Positions 52,090-62,000 of a stretch of DNA of 64,000 bases are shown in pieces (position 1 is the first letter of the stretch; each line of letters opens with the position of its first letter). The DNA is from Leptospira brenneri. Lineage in GTDB: Bacteria > Spirochaetota > Leptospiria > Leptospirales > Leptospiraceae. The position numbers and the translations under genes are program-made. The notes beneath the pieces were generated by a model that was not told the origin of the DNA, ran no database searches, and saw nothing but the letters and a program-made list of their open reading frames with translations. The DNA lies in assembly GCF_002812125.1 (NCBI RefSeq), contig NZ_NPDQ01000006.1, positions 62,001 through 126,000 of the forward strand, written 5' to 3'.

Positions 52090-52431
52090 ATGAAAATCAA
52101 AGTTACCAGTAAAAACGACGTGCACATCATTAAAATTGAAGGTGCCATCAAAGCCGGAAATGAGTTCGAGCTATCTGAAAAGATTGAACAGTACATCAAA
52201 AAAGGCCAAGTTCCCAAATTTATTATTGATTTGAAAAAGGTTCCCTTCATCAACTCAGCTGGATTGGGAACGTTTCTCAATATTTACAAACATATTGATG
52301 GCCTAAATGGTAGACTTGTATTTGCGAACTTAAATTCCGATATCGAGAACCTAATGGAAATCACAAAGCTTTCCAGTGTTTTCGAGATTTATAAAACTCT
52401 GGAAGAGGCTGAAGACTCCTTCGAATATTAA
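52090..52431 (+). CDS. STAS-domain anti-sigma factor antagonist
   Basis: A 113-residue STAS protein of the SpoIIAA/RsbV type. The core strand and phospho-acceptor region read FIIDLKKVPFINSAGLGTFLNIY, with the serine in NSAGLG in the place that an anti-sigma kinase phosphorylates. It would bind an anti-sigma factor and free a sigma factor. No kinase partner is visible nearby. GAAGGG precedes the ATG. It lies between the sigma-like gene and the AsmA-like gene (21-bp gap). Confidence 0.88.
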   Translation: MKIKVTSKNDVHIIKIEGAIKAGNEFELSEKIEQYIKKGQVPKFIIDLKKVPFINSAGLGTFLNIYKHIDGLNGRLVFANLNSDIENLMEITKLSSVFEIYKTLEEAEDSFEY

Positions 52432-52452
52432 TCGCACGAGGCGATTCTAAAA

Positions 52453-55400
52453 ATGAATCCAATCCTGAAGGTAAGTTTAGGAATCGCCAAAACAAAAACT
52501 TTTCGTGGACTAGTCGTCCTCTTTCTCCTCTATAAATCCATTTTCAATGCCTTCACAGCAGACCTAGTCATACCCAAACTCATCTCTCAGTTTACCATGG
52601 GAAGGATGGAGGGAAATTTTAGAACATTCTCTCTGTTTTTTGGAATTGAGATCAGTGACTTCCGCCTCTATCCGGGAACTCCCTTTGAAAAAGAACCGAT
52701 AGCAGAGGCGGGACAGATTCGACTTCGTTATAACCTTCCTTTGCTTCTTTTGGGTAAAATCAGAATCTCTGAGATTGGACTTACGAATGCGAAAATCCAA
52801 ATCGAAGAAAGATTGGGGCAGTGGAATTTTGCGGCTCTCGTCAAAGCTTCCGAAAAACCACAAGAACCAGAACCAGTTAAGGAAGAAACACCACCACTCA
52901 CTGCAATCAACACCTATCTACCGTTACAGGCCAGTGCCTATATCCATTTGGATTCGGTAGGGTTCCAATTAAAAGGAGATTCGGGGCCACTTCATTTATT
53001 TTCCATCCAAGACTTATCTTTGGAAACAGAACTTGAGACAAATCGCTTTACTTCGATTCCGCTTGATCTTTCTATTGTTGACCAAATCGACCATGTCCTT
53101 CTTTCCCTCAATGCTTCCAAACCAATTCCGTTGGAAGTTGATTCAAAAGACTTACGGTGGAAACAAACCATTCCTATGTCATTACGGTTTGAATGGGATA
53201 GAACCGTGTCTCCAGAGATGTTTCTTTTTAACACAGATATAGGAAAGGATGATATCCTTCTTGAAGTAAAAGGAAAACCGGTTCAATTAGGATTACGACT
53301 GTTATCTGATATTCACTACGACAATCAATTAGATAAAATTGGAATCAACCAATTGGATTTGAGAGTTCTTGGTCAGTCTTGGCTCAGTTTGTCTGGCTCC
53401 ATACTTGATCTTTCCAAAGAAACACCAAAAGTCAATATCCTTGTGGAGAAGTCTGAGATTCAACTTACTTCTCTCCAAAAGTCACTCGACCAACTCCAAG
53501 GGATTGTTCCTGAAATGAAGTTATCCGGGAATCTGTCTTTGGAAGGAACTGGGATCCAAGGGAACTTACAAAATGCACAAACAAATGTAAAATTAAAATC
53601 ATCGCAGTTGTATGTGAAGATGGGAAAATCGAAGGCTCATTCGATCCCTTCTGCACTCGTTGACATTTCTTCTGAATTAAATTTGGCAGAAAGAAAAACC
53701 TTAACTGCAGAAAAACCTTTTCCTTATGTAAAATCTTTAAAAATCGCTCCTTCTCATTTGGATTACAATGGAGCTTCCCTAACATTTTTGGGTAACTATT
53801 TAGAATCAGAAGGACTGAATTTTCAAGTAAACATAGATAGACTTCAGTTAGGTGATTATGTTTCTGGCCTTGGTGGAAAATTACAGATGGATCTGGGTGT
53901 TCTCGGTGAATCGTTTGCCTCTCTTTCCATTCATTCCAATGCAAAAATTGATGGGTTTCGTTACCAATTGGATCGTTCTAGGTCTCCTTCTTCCTTACTT
54001 GGTTTGAGTTTGGATTCGATTTTATCTTTTGATCGTCCTTTCGGGCTTTCTGAAATTAAAATATCAAATCTTAAACTCGATCAAAAAACCATGACGGGTA
54101 ATAAGGCCTTAGAATTGGATTTAAGAGGGGAGGTTCGACCAGGATCGAATCTTTCTGCCAATTTACAACCGTTAGGTTTAAATATTTATACTTCTAATCT
54201 TTTGTTAGTCCTTCCATTGGTTTTAAAGGAAAAAATTTCGCCCTTCCAGAATCTTCTTGGGAACCAACCTAAGTTAAAATTAAACGCTAGATATTCTGGA
54301 TCGGGTTCCAATAAGCAAATCAAAGCAGATCTCGGTGCGGAACTTCCTGGATTGGAAATAAAAGACCTCAAACTTGCCACTGAATTGTCGTTACATGGTG
54401 CAGATACTAATGAAATATTCATCAAAACTTTAAAAATGAATGCATTTGGTGGGATTTTTCAAGTTTCAGCAAATGGTAAATTAATAAAAACCGGAAAACC
54501 AAAACCACCACTTGGGCCTTATTTTGGAAATTTAGATTTAAACTTTAATTTAAAATCTCCCACCAAACAATACTTAGCAAAAGGTCTTAGTTTTCACGGT
54601 GATATGGGTTTGGATCTTAAGGTCCGAGATTATGATATTACTGGAGATTTTCATTCAAAAGTCCCTGCGATATCTTATAACAACCAAAAATGTCCTGGAG
54701 AACAATGTCAGGCCTATCTTTTGGAAGAGGTTGTTGCCCAAATTCCCATCCAACACAATTTAGCACGTAGTCACGAAGAAAGTTTAATCGTCGGTGATAA
54801 ATCAGTTTTTATCAAAAACTATGGTCGTAATCATCCTCCTAACCTAACGATTGGACAAGTGCTTGGAACTCATCCAAGTATTCCAAATTTACCTTTTGAA
54901 TATGTAAAAAAACAAAAAGATACACCTGGTCTTTCTGCATTTATCGAATACAAAGAAAATTACGCAAACATTGAATCCTTACGATCTAACTCTTTGGATG
55001 GACTAGTTCTTGGCAAAAACATGGTATTCAATTTAGGAAATTTAGATCCTAAATCGATGGAGTTTCGAGGAAACTTTCTCATTCGAGACATTGATTTAAA
55101 ACAACTAATGGCTCCCAAGGTTCGTGATAAAATTGATGATGGAAAACTAAAAGCAGACCTTAATATTGCAGTTAGAGATTTGAGTGAACCTGTTGCAAAT
55201 CTAGATTTATTTTTTTCGATCTTTCAGATTGGACGTGATTTTGGGAAAAGTGCACTAAACGTTATTTCTCCCCAAAACTTCCTTATTGATCGCATTACCG
55301 ATAGTTATTCGATTAATAAAATTGATGTTTCTTTGTCTAAGGGGCTTGTGTATGCGGATGTATATTTTAACAGGTCTTTGTTGTCTTTATTGATTAACTT

Positions 55401-55488
55401 GGAAGATGGTAAAATTTCTCAACAAAGAATGCCACTTGCAAATTTTTTAAAACGCGCACAGAGCGAAATCCAAACATACCAAGAGTGA
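52453..55488 (+). CDS. AsmA-like (YdbH-type) envelope protein
   Basis: A 1,011-residue protein with one N-terminal membrane segment (about residues 18-35) and a long beta-rich periplasmic part. AsmA-family traits are the early LPLLLLGKIRISEIGLTNAKI segment, the charged Pro/Glu linker near residues 135-150 and many short Asp/Gly-bounded strands such as DLRGEVRPG and DKIDDGKLKADLNIAV. AsmA/YdbH/TamB proteins are thought to form hydrophobic grooves that carry phospholipids between inner and outer membrane. It is followed 7 bp on by a DUF1318 lipoprotein, the same company that E. coli YdbH keeps with YdbL. The role is inferred from this pairing. Confidence 0.8.
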   Translation: MNPILKVSLGIAKTKTFRGLVVLFLLYKSIFNAFTADLVIPKLISQFTMGRMEGNFRTFSLFFGIEISDFRLYPGTPFEKEPIAEAGQIRLRYNLPLLLLGKIRISEIGLTNAKIQIEERLGQWNFAALVKASEKPQEPEPVKEETPPLTAINTYLPLQASAYIHLDSVGFQLKGDSGPLHLFSIQDLSLETELETNRFTSIPLDLSIVDQIDHVLLSLNASKPIPLEVDSKDLRWKQTIPMSLRFEWDRTVSPEMFLFNTDIGKDDILLEVKGKPVQLGLRLLSDIHYDNQLDKIGINQLDLRVLGQSWLSLSGSILDLSKETPKVNILVEKSEIQLTSLQKSLDQLQGIVPEMKLSGNLSLEGTGIQGNLQNAQTNVKLKSSQLYVKMGKSKAHSIPSALVDISSELNLAERKTLTAEKPFPYVKSLKIAPSHLDYNGASLTFLGNYLESEGLNFQVNIDRLQLGDYVSGLGGKLQMDLGVLGESFASLSIHSNAKIDGFRYQLDRSRSPSSLLGLSLDSILSFDRPFGLSEIKISNLKLDQKTMTGNKALELDLRGEVRPGSNLSANLQPLGLNIYTSNLLLVLPLVLKEKISPFQNLLGNQPKLKLNARYSGSGSNKQIKADLGAELPGLEIKDLKLATELSLHGADTNEIFIKTLKMNAFGGIFQVSANGKLIKTGKPKPPLGPYFGNLDLNFNLKSPTKQYLAKGLSFHGDMGLDLKVRDYDITGDFHSKVPAISYNNQKCPGEQCQAYLLEEVVAQIPIQHNLARSHEESLIVGDKSVFIKNYGRNHPPNLTIGQVLGTHPSIPNLPFEYVKKQKDTPGLSAFIEYKENYANIESLRSNSLDGLVLGKNMVFNLGNLDPKSMEFRGNFLIRDIDLKQLMAPKVRDKIDDGKLKADLNIAVRDLSEPVANLDLFFSIFQIGRDFGKSALNVISPQNFLIDRITDSYSINKIDVSLSKGLVYADVYFNRSLLSLLINLEDGKISQQRMPLANFLKRAQSEIQTYQE

Positions 55489-55495
55489 GGTATTT

Positions 55496-56083
55496 ATGAA
55501 ACGTCTTATCCTTGTATTTTTAATGTTGGGATGTAAATCCTTTCTAAATTTAAAAGTTCCTCCTATTACCATTACCAATGCACAAACTGCTGCAGAAAAA
55601 CAAATGGTGGGAGAAGATAGGGAACTAGAGAAAGAAGGATGGATGATTGCATCCATTCAATCTTCCTCCAATGGCCAATCGAATCGTGAAAAATTGGCAT
55701 CCGAAGATTCTGACCCTGAAATTAAGGCACATAGAATTCGGCTGAATTATCTTTTGCCAGAGTTAAAAAAGTACAAAATGCACGGTATTGTTGGTGAAAC
55801 ACCATTAGGGTTTGTAAAGATAAATCCGCTTGCGACCGGGCTTCCGGCATATTCTAGATATGAAATTCCTGCGAATAAAAAACGTGTGGAAGATGTGATT
55901 GTTTTTCTGAATGAATCTAGAAAGATTATTTGGGAAAAGGAAGTCTCTAACCAAAAGAAAAAAGGTAAAAAAGAAGACGAACTTCTTAAATACAAACAAT
56001 CATTAATAGACGAATATTATAAATCTGTTTCCGTTGGGGAGTTTTTTGAAACAAATACTGGAAGATGGGAGAAGTTCCAATGA
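55496..56083 (+). CDS. DUF1318 (YdbL-like) lipoprotein
   Basis: A 195-residue lipoprotein: the short signal ends at Cys13 (FLMLGC). Two stretches match the E. coli YdbL pattern by eye: GIVGETPLGFVKI, like VGETFYGYL, and the C-terminal VSVGEFFETNTGRWEKF, like the PGEYVQGINGKWVRK ending of YdbL; between them lies a helical LNESRKIIWEKE segment like INAERKASYQ. The N-terminal part KVPPITITNAQT could correspond to a YnbE-like strand, so this protein may combine both partners of the ydbH-ynbE-ydbL set. GAGG precedes the ATG, and it overlaps the next gene by 4 bp. Confidence 0.78.
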   Translation: MKRLILVFLMLGCKSFLNLKVPPITITNAQTAAEKQMVGEDRELEKEGWMIASIQSSSNGQSNREKLASEDSDPEIKAHRIRLNYLLPELKKYKMHGIVGETPLGFVKINPLATGLPAYSRYEIPANKKRVEDVIVFLNESRKIIWEKEVSNQKKKGKKEDELLKYKQSLIDEYYKSVSVGEFFETNTGRWEKFQ

Positions 56084-59000
56084 AACCAAATTGTCGGTTT
56101 CCTTTCTTCTTAATTTTCCTATTTCCCCTTATCTTTCTTAATTGTGTTTTATTTCAAAAAAGTGTAAAAATGACAAATGTCGATTTTGACTATTCGGCAA
56201 TTTCTAAAAACTATTTTTCTCCAACACAATCAAAACCTTTTCCTTTAACTGTCCAAAGAGGGAATAATTTATACAACTCAACAACAAAAGATGGGAGGTA
56301 TTTATTTTATGCGACCGACCAAAAAGGAAATTTTGATATTTGGTTTCGAGATTTACAAAGTTCCGTTACTGTTCCTGTAACCAATCATCCATTTTCAGAA
56401 ACAAAACCTTCTATTTCACCTAACGGAAAGTATTTGGTTTTTGTGTCAGAGGAATTTGATTCTGAAGGTGATATAATTCTTTTGCCTATGGACACTGAAG
56501 AGTGGACAAAGGAATTATTAAAAGGGAATCGATTTATTGATGAAAGTTTTGTTAATCTGACAAACAAACCAAACAAAAATGGTGAGTATACAAAGGGGAT
56601 CATTGATACAGACCCAGTTTGGTCTCCAGATGGAACTACAATTTATTTTATTTCAGATCGTTTTACCCCAGGTTTACCAAACCTTTGTGCGATGAAACTC
56701 GACAACCCGAGTCAATTCACATCCATTACTTCTAAGGGTGCCACTTCGCCTTATGTTTCTTCCGATGGGAACTTTATCTATTTCATTTCTTATTTTGAAG
56801 ACTCCAAAGGAGAGGTTTATCATATTAATTTGAAAACTTCGGAGATCCAAAGAATCACAAAAAATGATTATTTGGATTTTTCTCCAACGGTGGATTCAAA
56901 ATCAAAGAATTTATATTATGCATCCATTCGAAAAGATACGAATCAAAACGGCAAACTGGATGAAAGAGATCATAGCATTCTTGTGATGATGAACCTGGCA
57001 ACAGGTGAAGAACGAATTTTATCTTCAGGGGAAACCTCGAATTTCGATGTGCGTTATTCACATTTTAATGGAGGTTCTGTTCTTTTTTCCGCATCATACT
57101 TCAATGCTATCAATATCTACTTTATTCCAGAAAATGGTGCGATTCCCAGACAAACAAACATTCGGGAACAATACCAATACGCTAAAACCTTTTCTGGTGG
57201 CCAAAGTTTAGAGTCCTATTTTTTGGCTTTGGATTCAGTAGAGTTATTTTATTCTGATGACCCTTTGTTTCCTGTTTATTCAGCAAGAGTTGCCATACTT
57301 AAGTATTTATCATTAATTCGCGTGGGAAAACGTGAAGAAGCAAAATCATTTTTAGAGAATTATCGCCATAGAGCAAATTTAGATAAAAATCAGTTTGCTT
57401 TAACTCTAGTTCGTTGGGAAGAGTCGAAACAAACAGGAAAAAAATTCGATTTTAACTCAGAAATTCAATCACATTTTTCTTCTAAATGGACCAAAGATGC
57501 AGAGGCAATGTTGTATCACCTTCATGCTGATGAGTTGGAAGTAGAAAAAAAAACGGGTTTAGCATTTGATTCTTTGAAGCTGATTTATGACAGATTTCCC
57601 GATTATCACCAAATTGATGAAATCAAGCGAAGATTAGGTGGGTATGAATTCAAACCGACATCTCTCGTATTATCTGCACTTTATCAGGAGATGATCCTGG
57701 GTTGGGAAAAGGAAAAAACCCGATATTTATCCAATCCTTCCTTACCATTTTCAAATGATCAAAAAAGAGATCTTCGGTTTATCTTAGAAGATGTTACTTT
57801 AAAAATATCTGAAAATAGAAATAGTGAGTCTTTGATTTCTTATGTAGATGGTTTGTTAGCCGATCCAGCAGCGGCCCAAATCCCTCAATATATGCTAACT
57901 TTAAAGTATTTGAAAGCAAAAGCATTGTCAGATGTTCGTAAGTTTAACGAATCAAATGAGGTTCTTGATTCAATCATTCCGATTCCAATTCAAATCGATT
58001 TGGAGCCTCCAGGAAAACCATCTGTCTTTGAAATGCCGCCGTTTATTGCGGCATATAAAAGTCCAATTCTGTTACGTGCTAATTTACTTAAATACTATAA
58101 TCAAAAAGCGACCGGTAATACTTCAGATGCCCTTCGTAATCTAAAAATTTATTTAGAGTTTTATGATCCAATTCTTGGTGTTGATTTAGGTGCGGAAGAT
58201 ATCCAAAGTGCCTTTTTTTATTTTGAAAACAAAGCAGTCGAGTTTGAAAGGATTGGTGATTTACTCCAATCTTCATTCCATTATTTTTTCAATAACCAAA
58301 ATATGTTTTTAGTAAAAACTAGAAATTTATATTTAGATTCTCTCTATAAGGAATATGCAATTTATTACCAAAGAAAGATGGTTGATACGATCTTTCTTTA
58401 CGGGAAAAAAATTCGTGAGGAGGAAGAGAGAGCCTTACTGAACCAATTAAATATTTTGAGTAAAGATAAACTTAATGTGGTTGGAAATTTGTCTGGTTTG
58501 ACTTCGATCGTTACGGATAACGAACTTCTTCGCGGAGTTGTTGATATCAAAGATTTTGAAAAAATTGAAGTGTTATCAGAAAAGGCACTTAGTTGGACGG
58601 AGTTGTATTACAAACAAGCTGTTCCCCGTGCAAGACCTTACTTGGACCTTGCCACGCTTTATGGATATTCTTATTATTTAATCAATAAATACGTTACTTT
58701 TGAATCTTATTATTATTCCACAGGAACGATGACTGATGTTCGTAAAGCAGAGATTTTAGAGAATTTTAAAAGAGCAGAATTGGAATTACGTTGGATTATT
58801 TATGCTGATCCAACACATTATGATGCTTATCAGTTGCTTGGTTGGTTGTATCAATATGTTGATTTAATCAAAATGCAAAAAAATCAAAAGTCGGGGGAAA
58901 TTGACTCTGAAGTATATGAAACACTATATAAAAAATATTTCCCTGATAAAAATTTAGAAGCAAACATCGAACTTTATAACCAGATTTTAGTTTTTTTGGG

Positions 59001-62000
59001 TGATGATTATGGAGATCGTAAAGTAATTTCTGACTTGAATCTAAATCTTGGTAATAACTATTTTCTTCTTAGTAACTTTCCAAAAGCAAATGAAAGTTAT
59101 CGTAAAGTGGAAGATGTATCATTATATCTTTCTGTCAAAAATCAGTTTGAAGGATACAAACAAGAAGCGATTTATCGTTTTAATTATGGCAAGTCTTTAA
59201 TTTACCAAGGCCAATACCGAAAAGCATCCGAGCAGTTTTCTAAATCCATCGATATCTATTTTAAAAACGAATACTATCAATCTGTAAATAATTATGCTTC
59301 GGAGCCAAATTCAGTGACTCTCGGGCAGTTAAATGGGACACGCTCTAAATTGGCATTGTTGTTTTCTTTAAAAGGACTTTCCGAACTTGAATTTGGAAAT
59401 TTTGAAGAAGCTATTGTTTCGTTTCAAACAGCCATTGCCTATAATAAAGATGTAAAGTTTATCAATCCCATCAACTTAGCGAATTATTTGGCGATCGCAT
59501 TTCAAAAAAGTGGTCGTTTCCGCGATTCTTATCAAATGCTCAGTGTGGCCGAGGAAGAATACAACTCAAATAAGGAATCTTTTTTACAAAGGTTTCGTCG
59601 GTGGAGTTGGAAAGATATTATTTTTGGTGATAGTTTTCGGGTCATTGGTGATGGCAGGTTTCCAGCTGAGTTCCCGAATGATTTTAAGTATCTACTAACG
59701 CTCGGTATACGAATCGAAAATCATATTGAACAAGAAGAATATTCTTCTGCTTTGTCAGAGATTAAAACAAGGAATGATCTCATTACTTCAAAAGATTTGG
59801 ACGATACCATCATTGGGAAAAACATTTTAGCAAAATCTAGACAAGTTGAAGCGCAAATTTATCAAAAAAGCCAACTGCAGCTTGAAGCCGTAAATCATTA
59901 TGATGAGTTGGCAGACATTCTTTTGGAGAATCTTGCAAGTAAGGGTTTTGAGAAATTATTTCAAAACTATGGGCATTCTGTTTATTCCTTACAGGAATCC
60001 CCTGAATTCACTTTGGAAACAAAACAGAATGTTTTGAATCAATTCCTTACAAAACTTACTCTCTGGAGAGATCGCACATTATCGTCTTGTTCCGAAGAAA
60101 ATGAATCTTGTGAGAATCAATTTCGAATTGCGAATCCAAAATTTGATATTGTTTACGGAACTGCCTTATACTATTCTTCTCTTTTGCTAGAAGAACAAGG
60201 GAAAGATTACCAGCTCATTCTGGCAAAGGCTGCTCAGTTGTTGGAAAACCCCGGGCTTGTTGATCCCAAAGTAGTGGGTTTGCCAAGTGATCCAATTTCG
60301 CGTCAAACAAGAGTCCGTTTGAGTTTAAATCTATACTCTGTTTATATGAAGTTAGGTGATTTTCCGATGGCAGAAAAAAAATGGAAAGAAGCATCTGAAC
60401 TTGCCTATGAATTTCGATTGGACGAAGAGATGTTTTGGGTCAATGCACAAAGATTTAAATGGGAAAAAACACGTAACATAAAAGAGAGAAATTCAAGTTA
60501 CCTTAGTTATGGAAAAGATGCGATTCAAACTTACCAAAACAATTTAAATGTTCGTCTTTTTTCTCCTAAACATCGTTTGGTTGATTTTTTGGAATCTTAT
60601 TCAGATGTTCATCTGGATTCTCTTGAATTAAAAGGGCTTGTCAATCATTGGGAAAATTTTAGAAGTTTAGAATTGTTTAGAGATTTGGTTTCTGCTCAAT
60701 TTGAGTTTGAAGATTCTAAATTAAATCTTTATTACCAAGACTTACTAAAATGGGTTAAAAATTATCGTAAACTCACTCAATCCATATCAGACAAAACATT
60801 AAAACGAGAATCTGTTACAAGTGCTTTAAAACAAGAAACATTAGAAGTTCAGAATTTAGACGGAATCTTAAACAAACTAAAAACAGTTTCCCCAGAAAGA
60901 TCAACATTTTTAGAACCCAAACGATCTGTCTCTGACTCATTCCCAAGCGGATGGATGGGGCTGTATCCAACGAATCAATCGGTTCATTTTTTATATACAT
61001 CACAAGGGAAACTAAAAAAAGAATCCTGTGAAAATTCGGAAGAAATTCATCTTTGTTCGCCAAAACTAACGGATCCTTTTTTGCGTTTGCAGATTCTAGG
61101 GAAAAGAGTTAACGGAAATTTGGTGAATTCGGTTATCTCTGATTACAAAAGTTCTAATATTTCTCCGGTTATTTTATTTGATAGAACTCATAATGATTTA
61201 TTTCCCGAAAGGAATGAGCGTAGGCTTAAGTGGGTTACCGTATACGGAGATTTAGGTAAAAATAATAAAGATATTACGAATCTTCGCCATTTGGCGTCTG
61301 GAAATTTAGGTGTTTATCTTTATGATACAGACTATTTGGTTACGAATCGTTCGCTCGAAAAACAAACTAGTTTGTTTGGAGATGAAAAGTCTCATATCCT
61401 GCCGCTACGTGAAATCTTCCAAGGGAACGGGTCAGAAATTTCTGTTATCGGTTTAGGCGAATCAAATTTTAATACTCCAAAACAATGGAATCTTCTCAGT
61501 AAAATCTACGAAATCCTTCGTTCCAAAAGAATCCAAAATATTGTTTCCTATCCAAAGGATTCAAATGAAGATTTTTCTTCGATGAAACTTAGCCGATTTG
61601 CAAGTGATAAGGATCGTTTGTTGATTGGAAACTGGAAAGAGTTTTCAATTTCAAAAGATGGGTTTAGTAAAAAGGCAGAAGAACTAATCGAATCTGGCTT
61701 TCAAAAAGAAAAGACAAAAGAGTTTGTAGATGCTTATGAAAGTTATTATACTGCTTCTACTCTTATGGATGATAACAACCCTTCTTTGCCGTCTTTAGAA
61801 TTAAAATTAGCAAAACTAAAAACGGAAATATTTCCTAATGTTCCTCGAAGGTCGATCTTTAGACCACTTTGGATTAAGTATGCTAGTTCCAATTTCCAGA
61901 ACCAAATTCGTTATGAATACTTAGTTTCCTGTCTGTCATCGAAGGATAAAGAAGAATGTAAATACAACTCTTCTGAGTTTATAGGTGAGGAAAAGGACTC

